Shown here piece after piece: positions 34,598 to 43,947 of a DNA stretch of 64,000 nucleotides. How positions within the stretch are numbered: the first letter of the stretch is position 1; each line of letters opens with the position of its first letter. The notes beneath the pieces were generated by a model that saw only the letters and a program-made list of their open reading frames with translations, had not been told where the DNA came from and searched no databases. The DNA is taken from assembly GCF_024124665.1 (NCBI RefSeq), contig NZ_JAMXSB010000007.1, forward strand, positions 124,001 to 188,000, in the 5' to 3' direction. Source of the stretch: Pleionea sp. CnH1-48 (GTDB taxonomy: Bacteria; Pseudomonadota; Gammaproteobacteria; Enterobacterales; Kangiellaceae). The position numbers were made by a program, and so were the translations under genes.

Positions 34598-35929
34598 TTA
34601 GCAAAATGCTTTTTGCTTATCCAGTTTTACAAAATAAACCCACAGCCCTAATGCCCGTGCAAACATAAAGCAGTAAAACGCAATCCAAATCCCATGATTA
34701 CCCAGAGGTTGCAACAACCATAAAACAGGCACATAAACCGTTATAACAGCGATCAACATGCTATTGCGCATTTCTTTTGCCCGCGTAGCGCCAACAAAAA
34801 TCCCATCTAGCCAATAGCTCCATACAGCAATAATGGGCAAGCCGATCAGATAAATCAGATACTCCTGAGCGATCTGATTCACGCTTTCTATACTTGTTAG
34901 AATGTCGATTATAGTTGTGCCGAATACTGCATAAATCAAGGCAAATAATAAACTGCATATCAATGACCAGATCCCGGCAACAACAATAGCCCCCATAAAC
35001 TGGTAACGATCTTTAGCGCCAATATACTTACCCACCAGAGCCTCAACAGCATGGGCAAAACCATCCAGTCCATAAGATAACAACAATACAAAATTCATCA
35101 GTACAGCATTAGCAGCCAGTACGTCATCGCCTAATTTTGCACCGTTAGCGGTCATTAGATAAAACACCAACTCCAATGCCAGAGTTCGTATAAATATGTC
35201 TCGATTAAGATTCAACAATGCTTGCAAAGCACTCTTGCGAATCAGATCCAACCATCGCTCAACGACAGGATGACGGCGCAATAATCGCGCAATATAAAAG
35301 CCGCCGATTAACAGTCCAAGATAGTCGGCAATTAAGCTGGCCCAGGCGACTCCGGCAACGCCCATATCCAATCCAATAACAAAAACCAGATCAAGAGCAA
35401 TATTGGTGATGTTAGTAACCAATAAGATATATAAAGGAACGCGGGCATTTTGCATTCCCAACAACCAGCCAATAAAGACATAGCGCAACAGCATAGCCGG
35501 AATGGCCCAGATGCGAATATCAAAATACACCTGCCCCAATTCTTTAACTGCCTGACTGCCATCGATAAAGTAAATCGCTACCAGCCAGATCAAGGTGTGA
35601 CAGGCCAACACCACTGCACTAATGCCTAATGCCAGCAGACAGGCATTTAGCAATACTCGACGAATATCCTGATTATCTTGCGCGCCAAACGCCTGCGCAG
35701 CAAACCCTGTGGTTCCCATACGCAAGAAACCCATAGCCCATAGAATCATGGTCACAATGAGCGAACCGACTGCCGTTGCGCCAAGATAATGTGACTCATC
35801 AAGATGACCGATCACCGCTGTATCCACCAATCCCGTTAACGGAACAGTAAGATTCGACAAGATCATCGGAATCGCCAGGCGAAAAGTTTGCTGATGCAAT
35901 GCAGGGTTACGCCAATAGGGTGTCATCAT
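34598..35929 (-). CDS. MATE-family multidrug/organic cation efflux pump (DinF branch)
   Basis: A 443-residue protein with twelve membrane segments in two MATE halves. The first half begins FRLAIPMILSNLTVPLTGLVDTAVIGHL and has the conserved TGFAAQAFGA; the second begins near KSALQALLNLNRDIFIRTLA. These features match the DinF/NorM-type branch, sodium- or proton-driven exporters. Two ATGs stand at 35929 and 35926 without a good ribosome binding site. It lies next to a palindromic element (copy B) in the divergent region with the MotA-like gene. Cargo unknown. Confidence 0.92.
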   Translation of the reverse strand: MMTPYWRNPALHQQTFRLAIPMILSNLTVPLTGLVDTAVIGHLDESHYLGATAVGSLIVTMILWAMGFLRMGTTGFAAQAFGAQDNQDIRRVLLNACLLALGISAVVLACHTLIWLVAIYFIDGSQAVKELGQVYFDIRIWAIPAMLLRYVFIGWLLGMQNARVPLYILLVTNITNIALDLVFVIGLDMGVAGVAWASLIADYLGLLIGGFYIARLLRRHPVVERWLDLIRKSALQALLNLNRDIFIRTLALELVFYLMTANGAKLGDDVLAANAVLMNFVLLLSYGLDGFAHAVEALVGKYIGAKDRYQFMGAIVVAGIWSLICSLLFALIYAVFGTTIIDILTSIESVNQIAQEYLIYLIGLPIIAVWSYWLDGIFVGATRAKEMRNSMLIAVITVYVPVLWLLQPLGNHGIWIAFYCFMFARALGLWVYFVKLDKQKAFC

Positions 35930-36335
35930 GTACCAAGATCTGTTGTTCTACCGACAGGGCAAGAAAGTCGCCATTGTAATCATCCACAACCGATACGTCA
36001 GCTCTCTTTTTTTATCTATATCCGTCGCCTTTCAAGGTGCAGCGGAGTTGGCTGCACGCACTCACCCCAATCACTTGGTCTATCTAAGTTCAGGGGATTC
36101 ACTTGCTGGCCACCTAGCTGCACCTTGAAATTCTTTGGGTATAACTGGCGGCAACTCCCAATATTGATGGGGATTTGGACTAACCTTATTGATAAGTACT
36201 GACATTTCAAAACGGAGATATGGCTGCCAATAAAGTTGCTCATTTATTCGCCGATAACATAACAAAGGCCAATAACTCTCAAGCGAGAAAAACCACGGCT
36301 ATCGAAACGAGGCCGATACCATCAAAGGAAGTTCA
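35930..36335. other. 406-bp divergent region containing repeat copy B
   Basis: It separates the MATE gene (-) from the MotA-like gene (+). About 127 bp of it is the palindromic element. Several small frames here arise only from that element. The remaining 190 bp upstream of 36336 should hold the motor gene promoter, which I cannot place. Confidence 0.45.
36017..36143. repeat. TATACCC palindromic element, copy B (127 bp)
   Basis: Ends are TATATCC and GGGTATA. The left arm CGCCTTTCAAGGTGCAGCGG and right arm CTGCACCTTGAAATTCTTTG form the terminal inverted repeat, and the middle carries CACCCCAATCACTTGG. Same orientation as copy A and opposite to copies C, D and E. Confidence 0.88.
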
Positions 36336-37181
36336 GTGAACTATTCGACCATTATTGGAGTATTAGCCGGCATTCTTGTTGTTAGCCTGGTTATCGCAGC
36401 AAGCTCAACGAATGCAGCTGCTTTTATTAACTTACCGGGACTGGGCATTGTTGTTGGGGGAACCTTTGCTGCCACCATGGTCAGTTATCCCATGCCCGAG
36501 TTTAAACGTCTCTTTAAATTGATTGGCATTGTGGTACGAGAACCTAAAGTAGATGCAAAGCATCAGGTTGAAGAAATCGAAACCTTGGCAAGGATGTGGT
36601 TCCGAGACGATTTTCGCGGCGTAGAGTCGCACATGACCCGTCTTAACAATACCTTTCTAAAAACGGGCCTTCAGCTCATTGTTGATAAAACCCCTTTGCC
36701 TGACATCCTTGATCTCATGCATTGGCGTATCACCCGGTTAAGAGCGCAAGAACACTCAGAGGCCAATATGTTTCGGGCTATGGCCTCATTTGCTCCCGCC
36801 TTTGGCATGTTGGGCACGCTTATTGGTCTGATCAATATGTTACCGCAAATGGGCAGCGGTAATCTGAGTGAAATGGGCATTCAGCTTGCTATTGCGCTGG
36901 TTACCACTTTTTACGGCTTACTGTTGTCTAATCTGGTGTTCAAACCCATCGCTATCAAACTTGAGAGACGCACGGAACGCAGAATTATGCTGATGACCAT
37001 GGTACTGGAAGGTATCAGCCTGATGAGCCAGAAGCGAACTCCAGGGTTTATCCGCGCGACTCTGGATTCATTTATCGCCCAGCACGACAACGAGCTTTAT
37101 GATGCCAAGAGCAATGCCAATAACCTTGATCTACACCAAGATCCGCGGATGTCTGGCTTTGGCGCACGAGAAGAAAATTAA
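36336..37181 (+). CDS. MotA/PomA-like stator protein
   Basis: A 281-residue inner-membrane protein of the MotA family. It starts MNYSTIIGVLAGILVVSLVI with a second segment at about 28-50 (PGLGIVVGGTFAATMVSYP). A cytoplasmic loop follows (about 60-160) with RITRLRAQEHSEANMFRAMA, and two further segments end it (FGMLGTLIGLINMLP and IALVTTFYGLLLSNL). It closely resembles PomA/MotA stators that conduct ions past MotB. The start is GTG at 36336 with AAGGAAG upstream. Its TAA shares a base with the ATG of the OmpA/MotB-like gene. No other flagellar gene is nearby. Confidence 0.9.
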   Translation: MNYSTIIGVLAGILVVSLVIAASSTNAAAFINLPGLGIVVGGTFAATMVSYPMPEFKRLFKLIGIVVREPKVDAKHQVEEIETLARMWFRDDFRGVESHMTRLNNTFLKTGLQLIVDKTPLPDILDLMHWRITRLRAQEHSEANMFRAMASFAPAFGMLGTLIGLINMLPQMGSGNLSEMGIQLAIALVTTFYGLLLSNLVFKPIAIKLERRTERRIMLMTMVLEGISLMSQKRTPGFIRATLDSFIAQHDNELYDAKSNANNLDLHQDPRMSGFGAREEN

Positions 37182-37912
37182 TGATAACCCCACCCGATTC
37201 TAGACAAGGCCCATTGCAGCAAAGCCTACTGCCAGCCCAGAATCATCTAGGAGATGAAAACTGGATGATGTCTTACCTTGATGTCTTTATTTTGCTCTCG
37301 ATGATGTTTATCGTCCTGTTGGCACTATCCGATGATACCCCAACCCCCGCACAGGCTGAGCTAACCCAATCAGACATAATACAAGAAGAACAGCAATCGG
37401 CTCTCCAGGAAGCACCAGCGACAGCGCGCCCAACCCCTAAACAAACACCTCAATCAACGACGTTGGAGCATTGGCAAGAACAGGTCCATCAGGTATTAGA
37501 CAGTCTCAAATTAAAAGACGATATTGCCCTCTCGTTAGAAGACGAGTTTGTAAAATTGCAAATTCAAGATCGCATGCTATTCGATTCGGCCAAAGCAGAA
37601 ATAAAGCCAGAGGGACGTGGTGTCCTGCTAAAACTGGTGCCGCTGTTTGAAATGGCAGAAGGTGTTATTCTGGTAGAAGGACACACGGACAATATTCCCA
37701 TTGGAACCAGCACCTATCCTTCTAACTGGGAACTAGGGGCAGCTCGCGCCAGCAGCGTGGTAAATTATCTGGCCAGCCAGGGAATGGAACAATCTCGCTT
37801 TCGCGCCATCAGCTATGCCGATACTAAACCTTTGGCTTTAAACAACACCGAAGAGAATCGTCAGAAAAACAGACGGGTTGCGTTACTACTGCGAATGCCA
37901 GATCAGGAATAA
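37181..37912 (+). CDS. MotB/PomB-like stator protein with OmpA peptidoglycan-binding domain
   Basis: A 243-residue protein. One membrane segment (about 28-50, MMSYLDVFILLSMMFIVLLA) carries the Asp expected at the stator ion site. A Pro/Gln-rich linker follows (about 55-95). An OmpA-like domain (about 115-240) has VEGHTDNIPIG, NWELGAARASSVVNYL and ENRQKNRRV, which bind peptidoglycan. It is shorter than typical PomB (about 320) but complete in order. It is coupled to the MotA-like gene by TAATG overlap. Confidence 0.9.
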   Translation: MITPPDSRQGPLQQSLLPAQNHLGDENWMMSYLDVFILLSMMFIVLLALSDDTPTPAQAELTQSDIIQEEQQSALQEAPATARPTPKQTPQSTTLEHWQEQVHQVLDSLKLKDDIALSLEDEFVKLQIQDRMLFDSAKAEIKPEGRGVLLKLVPLFEMAEGVILVEGHTDNIPIGTSTYPSNWELGAARASSVVNYLASQGMEQSRFRAISYADTKPLALNNTEENRQKNRRVALLLRMPDQE

Positions 37913-37928
37913 GGAAAGGGAAACAGCC

Positions 37929-38579
37929 CTAATGAGCAAACTGCTTCATAATGCGGCTTTTGGCTTTCTCATAGTCTTCACGAGAAATCCACCCCTGCTC
38001 CATCAAATTACGATGCAGGCGGGTTTCTTCAGCAAAGAAGGGTGAAGAAGCTGGAAGCGTGTTTTTTTCGATGCTTTCTTTTAAGCGCCCGACAAAATCA
38101 TTTAACCCATCAGAGCATTGGCAACGATGTGACAACGACAACAAGGGCGCTTTGCCAGAACGAGAATAAAAGAAAGAGACTTCTCGACACGACACATAAT
38201 AGTTAATAAACAACAGCAGCCCTAAAATCCCCGTACCAGCGGCAAGCCAATAGTCGCCTAGCATCACTCCAATACCAATAGCCGCAAAACCCGTTAACAA
38301 TGAACCGAGGAAGGTCACCCAGGAAGAACGGCGAATTTTTTTGGGCTTAGATTCTAACAAACCAACATGAAAAGCCGTCGTACAAGGGTCTTCTTTCTCC
38401 TGTTTATCACAGCGCTCAATTTCCAGAAAACACTCGTTAAACAGGCGATAGTGATATTCATGGCGAGAAAATTTGGGATTTAGTGTGTATTCCACAGAAA
38501 CATGACGTTCCTCTCCTTCGGGAGGAGTGAGTTGACGTTCAGCCTGAACGGGACTTTCAAGAACGATATCTTCGACCAT
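37929..38579 (-). CDS. membrane protein of unknown function
   Basis: A 216-residue protein. About 85 polar residues come first, with Cys in NECFLEIERCDKQEKEDPC. Two adjacent membrane segments follow (about 88-130, including FAAIGIGVMLGDYWLAAGTG and LGLLLFINYYV). The tail has HRCQCSD and ends with a SHOCT-like helix pair (LMEQGWISREDYEKAKSRIM). I do not recognise the family. The start ATG has no strong ribosome binding site. It converges on the MotB-like gene with a 16-bp gap. Confidence 0.7.
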   Translation of the reverse strand: MVEDIVLESPVQAERQLTPPEGEERHVSVEYTLNPKFSRHEYHYRLFNECFLEIERCDKQEKEDPCTTAFHVGLLESKPKKIRRSSWVTFLGSLLTGFAAIGIGVMLGDYWLAAGTGILGLLLFINYYVSCREVSFFYSRSGKAPLLSLSHRCQCSDGLNDFVGRLKESIEKNTLPASSPFFAEETRLHRNLMEQGWISREDYEKAKSRIMKQFAH

Positions 38580-38812
38580 GTTGGAGACACACTTTAATTA
38601 CGTAAACTAACTGACAGTCGACTGCTTTTTTGTACAATTATTATACACAACAATTGCATAAAGTAAGCAAACTCCAAGAAGACTTTGCTATCAAAACAGC
38701 CGACTATAGACTGCTAACAGTAACCCATTTCTAAGTATTTTACTGTGATCAATCTCATACTTCGCTTACCACCAAAGTATGCAAGCACTCACACACAGCA
38801 AAGAGATTGCTA

Positions 38813-39433
38813 TTACTGCTTCTTATTCTTAGCGAATAACTCATCACTACCCGCACCACAAGCAATGATGCTCTTCATCATTCTTTCGACACTGGCATCT
38901 GGGTAGAGTTCCACTTGCTCAGGGGGAACATGATAAATGTTACCAGATGTTGGATTGGGGCCTGTGGGCATAAACACGGTATAAGTGCCGTCTTCATGGC
39001 GCGAGGTAACAATAACGGTCACCGTCGTATTACATTCAAGCCCAAAGAGTTTTACACGAGCCACTTCACCACGAGCAAAAGGAGAGCTATCGGAATCGCC
39101 AAAGAACTGTCCAACAATCTCTTTGATTATCCGATATCCTGGAGCCAGTCTTGTAAGATAGTGGTCAAAATGACTATGCACCCAGCGACCAACGCTTGTT
39201 GAGATAATGGTTCCAACCAGAAAACAAAATACAACAATGACGCTTATTACTAACATATCCGCAATGACTTCGGGCACCGAATACTGAGTAAGAAGATAAT
39301 CAGTTAGCGGCTGAATTAAGTCTGTAACGAAATAAAATGCCCAGCGTAATACAAAGCCCAGAATCACTAATGGCAACAACACCAAGATGCCACCCAGTAG
39401 TGATTTACGAGTAAAATTGCGTAACTTTTCCAT
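38813..39433 (-). CDS. DUF502 family membrane protein
   Basis: A 206-residue protein with two membrane segments: LLGGILVLLPLVILGFVLRW (about 10-30) and VIADMLVISVIVVFCFLVGT (about 53-72). A soluble domain follows with APGYRIIKEIVGQFFGD, EVARVKLFG, VFMPTGPNPTSGNIYHV and DASVERMMKSIIACG, all characteristic of DUF502 (PF04367). The function is not established. The frame opens at 39490, but ATG 39433 has GAGG six bases upstream and gives the usual family N-terminus (MEKLRNFTRKSLLGG). Confidence 0.88.
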   Translation of the reverse strand: MEKLRNFTRKSLLGGILVLLPLVILGFVLRWAFYFVTDLIQPLTDYLLTQYSVPEVIADMLVISVIVVFCFLVGTIISTSVGRWVHSHFDHYLTRLAPGYRIIKEIVGQFFGDSDSSPFARGEVARVKLFGLECNTTVTVIVTSRHEDGTYTVFMPTGPNPTSGNIYHVPPEQVELYPDASVERMMKSIIACGAGSDELFAKNKKQ

Positions 39434-39733
39434 CGATACCTCAAATAGTTTCCCAACAAAAAAGCGCCTCTTGTCCCAATACAGGATCACAAGGCGTTAT
39501 TGTAAAAGTCAGGATTGGTGTGATTTTCTTACGGAGAATAAAACCTTCGCTCGCGATTACTACTCCAGCGAAGGCTTCGATACACAACAAAGAAATAGAA
39601 CTGGGACCTGTTACTCTTTCATTGATGATCTCTGCCAAAACTCTTTTTTTGATCGGCAAGGCTGAATGAGCGCCATGTAATTATTCTACTTAGGCGAAGC
39701 TCTAATGTAGCCGAGTGAAAAATGGGATTGGCC
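39434..39733. other. 300-bp intergenic region
   Basis: No gene is supported. An 8-bp perfect stem, CCTTCGCT..AGCGAAGG with a 15-base loop, lies near 39544-39575 and may be the 3' end of the gcvR transcript. Small frames on both strands start at TTG without ribosome binding sites. Confidence 0.4.
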
Positions 39734-40240
39734 TTAGTTCACTTCGATATCGACCATCAAATCATTGGCAATGCCTTCCAATGCCTGCTGTAAATCGCTC
39801 AACTCGACAGCTTCTGGCAAATGCACTTCGAGACTGGCTTTAAATAAACTACCACCAGACATAGGCGCTGCTTCTACCGCAGACTCCAACTTTTCTACAT
39901 TTGCGTTCAGGGATTTCAGACACTGCGATATCTCATGGATAATACCGGGTTTGTCGTTACCCACCAAAGTCACCTGAGCATTGGCAGTCAAAGGCTCGAT
40001 GTCACAAGCTTCTGCTTTCAACTCCAGTCCGGCGAGTTTAAACTCATTAAAAGCAGTGATGGCATCGTTCAGCTGGGCTTTTTCAAATTCGCATAAGACC
40101 AGGCCAACGAATCGGCCTCCCAAATGACTCAATCGACTCTCTAGCCAGTTTCCTTGATTAGCTTTCACCAATTCTGCAATAGACTCGACCAGCCCGGGCT
40201 CGTCATTGCCAAATACATGAACTAATACTTTCGCCTTCAT
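39734..40240 (-). CDS. gcvR: glycine cleavage system regulator-like protein (two ACT domains)
   Basis: A 168-residue protein of two ACT domains: KVLVHVFGNDEPGLVESIAE at the start and AQVTLVGNDKPGIIHEISQ from about residue 88. This is the arrangement of GcvR, which inhibits the GcvA activator of the glycine cleavage operon in E. coli. The frame extends to 40324, but ATG 40240 starts the ACT strand directly and has GAGGAA upstream; the extension would run into repeat copy C. No gcv gene is in the window, so the role rests on similarity. Confidence 0.8.
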   Translation of the reverse strand: MKAKVLVHVFGNDEPGLVESIAELVKANQGNWLESRLSHLGGRFVGLVLCEFEKAQLNDAITAFNEFKLAGLELKAEACDIEPLTANAQVTLVGNDKPGIIHEISQCLKSLNANVEKLESAVEAAPMSGGSLFKASLEVHLPEAVELSDLQQALEGIANDLMVDIEVN

Positions 40241-40283
40241 AAAACGGTATTCCTCATTTTTGTCATCACAGGCTTTAACCCAA

Positions 40284-40396
40284 TATACCCAAAGTACTTC
40301 AAAATGCAGGTAGGCGGCCAGCATCCTCTGAGCTTGGATGCTCCAAGTGAACGGCGCACAGCCAACACCGCTGCACCTTGAAAGGCGACGGGTATA
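40284..40396. repeat. TATACCC palindromic element, copy C (113 bp)
   Basis: Perfect ends TATACCC and GGGTATA. The left arm has AAAGTACTTCAAAATGCAGG and the right arm GCTGCACCTTGAAAGGCGAC, with GGCGGCCAGC and TGAGCTTGGATG inside. It lies between the divergent gcvR and rlmI genes. Confidence 0.9.
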
Positions 40397-40500
40397 GATC
40401 TTTTTATTAAGCCTACACTATCAATGATACAATATAAAAATATTACTTTTAGTCGGCAGCTTAATGCCGAGTCTTACTCTTTATATCACTGGAATTGCCG

Positions 40501-41697
40501 ATGAGCTTAGCGCGATTAGTCTTAAAAAAGAACGAAGAAAAACGCATAAAAGGCGGACATTTATGGATTTTTAGTAACGAGGTTGATACACAAAAATCAC
40601 CGCTAAAATCTTTTCAGACAGGCCAACAAGTATTGATAGAAAGCGCCAGTGGTCAAAAACTCGGGACTGGCTATATCAATCCGCAAACCTTATTGTGCGC
40701 TCGTATTGTCAGTCGTGATCCTAAACTGCAACTGGATCGTTCACTACTGGTCCACAAACTCAATATTGCTCAATCACTGCGCGAACGTTGCTTCGATAAG
40801 CCCTTTTATCGACTTTGTTATGGAGAAAGCGACGGCTTGCCAGGACTGATCGTTGACCGCTACAACGAACATCTGGTCGTTCAAATTACAACGGCAGGTA
40901 TGGAGCAACACAAAGAAGCCATCGTCGATGCCTTGTGTAAAGTCGTCAAACCCACATCCATTTTGTTGCGCAACGACTCCTCAGCCCGCAAACAGGAAGG
41001 GTTAGATAGCTACGTTGAACAGGCGTTTGGCGAAACACCTGAGCAAATTGTTATCGAAGAAAACCAAACCCAATTCGCCATCCACCCTCATAGTGGCCAA
41101 AAGACCGGATGGTTTTATGATCATCGAATCAGTCGCAAACAAATTGCGCAGTACGCCAAAGGCAAAAAAGTCTTGGATGTGTTCAGTTACATAGGCGCTT
41201 TTGGATTACAAATGGCCACCGCTGGAGCTGAAGAAGTCTGGTGTCTTGATGCATCATCAAAAGCACTGGACGAACTGCAGTACAACGCCGAACTTAATGG
41301 CGTTGCTGATCGTTTAACAACCGTAGAGGGTGATGCTTTTACTGCGTTAGCGGCGCTAAAAGAGCAAGGAGAACGATTTGACGTGATTGTGGTGGATCCA
41401 CCCGCTTTTATCAAAAAGAAGAAAGATCACAAGGCAGGATTACAGGGCTATCGAAAAATTAATGAACTCGCCATGCGTTTATTGAGCAAAGACGGTATTT
41501 TGCTTTCTGCCTCCTGCTCCATGCACTTAAAAGCTGAAGAGCTACAGGATATATTGCGCACTTCATCTCGTCATCTGGACAAACAGCTGCAAATCATTGA
41601 GCAGAATCATCAGGGGCCTGATCACCCAATCCATCCAGCTATCCCAGAAACGCGCTACATTAAAGGATTTATATCAAGAGTATTATCGGCTAGTTAA
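40501..41697 (+). CDS. rlmI: 23S rRNA (cytosine-1962-C5)-methyltransferase
   Basis: A 398-residue enzyme with an N-terminal PUA domain (about 1-75, GGHLWIFSNEV and GYINPQTLLCARIV) and a class I methyltransferase domain. SAM motifs are VLDVFSYIGAFGLQMATAGA and VWCLDASSKALDELQ; the catalytic region is VVDPPAFIKKKK with the Cys in ASCSMH. RlmI modifies C1962 of 23S rRNA. The frame opens at TTG 40495, but the ATG two codons later (40501) is more likely. A hairpin (41707-41742) follows. Confidence 0.92.
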   Translation: MSLARLVLKKNEEKRIKGGHLWIFSNEVDTQKSPLKSFQTGQQVLIESASGQKLGTGYINPQTLLCARIVSRDPKLQLDRSLLVHKLNIAQSLRERCFDKPFYRLCYGESDGLPGLIVDRYNEHLVVQITTAGMEQHKEAIVDALCKVVKPTSILLRNDSSARKQEGLDSYVEQAFGETPEQIVIEENQTQFAIHPHSGQKTGWFYDHRISRKQIAQYAKGKKVLDVFSYIGAFGLQMATAGAEEVWCLDASSKALDELQYNAELNGVADRLTTVEGDAFTALAALKEQGERFDVIVVDPPAFIKKKKDHKAGLQGYRKINELAMRLLSKDGILLSASCSMHLKAEELQDILRTSSRHLDKQLQIIEQNHQGPDHPIHPAIPETRYIKGFISRVLSAS

Positions 41698-41706
41698 GCC
41701 AGAGCA

Positions 41707-41742
41707 AAGGTGGTGGCGCTCATTTGAATTAGCCGCCACCTT
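41707..41742. terminator. stem-loop between rlmI and gpsA
   Basis: AAGGTGGTGGC pairs with GCCGCCACCTT (one T-G pair) around a 14-base loop. The flanking genes converge. No T-run follows, so strength is uncertain. Confidence 0.55.
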
Positions 41743-41770
41743 GCAAAGATACAGAGCAAAAAACAGGAGG

Positions 41771-42790
41771 CTATTCGCCCTCTGATTTAATATCCCTACC
41801 AAGCAGTTCGTAAGCCTGCTGAACTGGATCAGCCTGCTCGTGAACAATACGATAGATAGCGCGAGAAATAGGCATATCAACACCATATCGTTCAGACAAT
41901 AACACGGCCTGATGCGCATTCTTTGCGCCTTCCACTACCTGGCCAATGTTTTTAATCGCTTCTTCAACTTTTTCGCCGCCACCTAATGCCAGACCAAAAC
42001 GTCGATTACGCGATTGATTATCGGTACAGGTAAGAATCAGATCTCCCAATCCCGCCAAACCAATAAAGGTTTCTGACTTGCCGCCCAGCTTTAGCCCTAA
42101 ACGCTGAATTTCAGCTAATCCACGAGTGATTAGCGCTGTGCGCGCATTAGCACCAAAACCTAATCCGTCGGCAATACCAGCACCAACGGCAATAACGTTC
42201 TTAAGGGCTCCACCCAGTTGAACACCCACCAAATCATCGCTGGTGTAAACGCGGAACGCATTGTTTACCAAACGTTCTACCATTTGCTGAGCAAACTCAT
42301 CGCTATTGGAAGCCAGCGTGATAGCCGTTGGCATCGCTTTAGCTAGCTCGGTAGCAAAGGTAGGGCCAGACAAAACGGCCAGTGGAACCTGAGCACCCAG
42401 GGTTTCTGCTACCAGCTGATGCAAAAAGCGTCCTGTTCCTGGCTCCAGACCTTTACAGGCCCAGGCAATTCTGACGGACTCAGGAACATAAGGCTTGATA
42501 GCTTTGAGCGTTTCTGCAAAAGCACTACTAGGTACCGCTAATAGCACATCCGAAACGCCTTCAAGTGCCGCAGGCAAATCGCTATACACTTCGAGAGTCG
42601 ATGGAAAGCCGGCGTCGCCAAGATAGCGCTGATTACAACGTTCTTGTTGCATCGATGCTGCTTGCTCAGAATCGCGCGCCCATAAACGTGTGGGATTGCC
42701 ATTACCAGAAAGCAAAATGGCTAATGCAGTACCGAAAGAACCCGCTCCCAGTACCGCAATAGGAGAGAACTGCGTTTCTGCAGTTGTCAT
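41771..42790 (-). CDS. gpsA: NAD(P)-dependent glycerol-3-phosphate dehydrogenase
   Basis: A 339-residue cytosolic enzyme making sn-glycerol 3-phosphate from dihydroxyacetone phosphate for phospholipids. The Rossmann motif is VLGAGSFGTALA near residue 14. SGPTFATELAKAMPTAI, LGGALKNVIAVGAGIADGLG (with the catalytic Lys) and GLAGLGDLILTCTDNQSRNRRFG are diagnostic. ATG 42790 lies six bases after the secB stop, so it is the distal gene of a secB-gpsA operon as in E. coli. Confidence 0.96.
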   Translation of the reverse strand: MTTAETQFSPIAVLGAGSFGTALAILLSGNGNPTRLWARDSEQAASMQQERCNQRYLGDAGFPSTLEVYSDLPAALEGVSDVLLAVPSSAFAETLKAIKPYVPESVRIAWACKGLEPGTGRFLHQLVAETLGAQVPLAVLSGPTFATELAKAMPTAITLASNSDEFAQQMVERLVNNAFRVYTSDDLVGVQLGGALKNVIAVGAGIADGLGFGANARTALITRGLAEIQRLGLKLGGKSETFIGLAGLGDLILTCTDNQSRNRRFGLALGGGEKVEEAIKNIGQVVEGAKNAHQAVLLSERYGVDMPISRAIYRIVHEQADPVQQAYELLGRDIKSEGE

Positions 42791-42796
42791 TAAAGA

Positions 42797-43297
42797 TTAC
42801 TCAGCGTTCTGTTGCTCAGCAGCTGCTTGAGCCATTTGAGCTTGGAATAACTCGTGGAAATTCACTGGAGCCAAGTAAATTGGAGGGAAGCCACCTTTGT
42901 TGATCAAGCTAGAGATGGTTTCACGTGCATAAGGATAAAGAACTTCTGGGCAGAAAGTGCTTAACAAATGACGTAACTGTGCATCGTCAAGGCCACGGAT
43001 GCCAAATAGGCCCGCTTGCTGAACTTCTACCAAGAATGCTGTTTTTTCGCCTTGCGCAGCAGTTAATGTGATAGACAGTACCACTTCGTAGAAATCATCA
43101 GCAACTTTACGAGACTTGCTGTTCATTTCCATTTTGATTTCTGGCTTGAAGTTTTGGTCTTGGAAAACTTCAGGAACGTTAGGCGCTTCAAAAGAAACGT
43201 CTTTAGTGTATACACGCTGGATAGCAACCTGAACGCCATCTGGTGTTTCAGCTGTTGTTGCAGCGCCTTCTGGTTTAACCTCAACTTGATCTGTCAT
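42797..43297 (-). CDS. secB: protein-export chaperone SecB
   Basis: A 166-residue tetrameric chaperone that keeps preproteins unfolded and delivers them to SecA. Diagnostic pieces are FEAPNVPEVF, FLVEVQQAGLFGIRGL and CPEVLYPYARETISSLINKG followed by FPPIYLAPVNFHELF. The long acidic N-terminus and Gln/Ala-rich tail are normal. AGAGAGAAG precedes the ATG. It is the first gene of the pair with gpsA. The grxC gene that stands beside secB in E. coli is absent here. Confidence 0.97.
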   Translation of the reverse strand: MTDQVEVKPEGAATTAETPDGVQVAIQRVYTKDVSFEAPNVPEVFQDQNFKPEIKMEMNSKSRKVADDFYEVVLSITLTAAQGEKTAFLVEVQQAGLFGIRGLDDAQLRHLLSTFCPEVLYPYARETISSLINKGGFPPIYLAPVNFHELFQAQMAQAAAEQQNAE

Positions 43298-43401
43298 AAT
43301 TCTTCTCTCTTCCTCAATTCATTAATGTCCTACATGGGACGTCATATTTTTTATTGATAAAGGCCACTGTAGCATTACCACAGCTTAACCATCGGCAGTC
43401 G

Positions 43402-43824
43402 CTATTTTTTCACCACTGGCAGGTTTTCACCCAACCAAGATTGAAATCCGCCCGATAGTTTGTGTGCTGTATAGTCTGCTTTTTTAAGCTGCTCACAAAC
43501 TGAACCAGCTTGCATACCGTTGGCGCAGACAATGATTATGGGTTTGCTTTTGTGCTTTTCAAGTTCTTTTGAGCTAGATGTTACTTTTGACTGTGGAATA
43601 TTAACGGATCCGACAATATGCCCCTTATTAAAATCGGCAATTGGACGAATATCGACCACTAAAGCATCTTCGCGATTGATCAAATGAGTAACTTCTTGAG
43701 GAACCAATGAGCGAACGCCATTGGTTAAATGCTTAATATGAGCCATAAGAAGTAATGCACAGACTACAACCCAGGCACTACTGAGTATCCAATGGTTGGA
43801 TACAAATTCGATAAACTGTTCCAT
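43402..43824 (-). CDS. yibN: membrane-anchored rhodanese-domain protein (YibN-like)
   Basis: A 140-residue protein with an N-terminal membrane segment (about 10-28, ILSSAWVVVCALLLMAHI). A rhodanese domain follows, with DALVVDIRPIADFNKGHIVG, the active-site loop IIVCANGMQAG carrying the Cys, and LSGGFQSWLGENLPVVK. Size, anchor and position next to secB-gpsA match E. coli YibN. The substrate is unknown. ATG 43824 is used rather than a TTG at 43845 because AGGTTG lies before it. Confidence 0.85.
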   Translation of the reverse strand: MEQFIEFVSNHWILSSAWVVVCALLLMAHIKHLTNGVRSLVPQEVTHLINREDALVVDIRPIADFNKGHIVGSVNIPQSKVTSSSKELEKHKSKPIIIVCANGMQAGSVCEQLKKADYTAHKLSGGFQSWLGENLPVVKK

Positions 43825-43947
43825 GACAACCTGCTGACTATTCAAATAATGGAATATCTAAGGCGCAGCATTATACACAGTAAAGATGGCCAGCGCAGTA
43901 CCTTGACCATCTTCACATAGGTGCTTCCATTTTAGAGCATGGGCAGG

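Noticed and set aside
35888-36265. Several 60-100-codon frames around 36 kb
   Set aside because: They arise from palindromic element copy B and have no ribosome binding sites.
39441-39659. 72-codon frame downstream of gcvR on the minus strand
   Set aside because: TTG start, no ribosome binding site, and it runs into the 5' end of the DUF502 gene.
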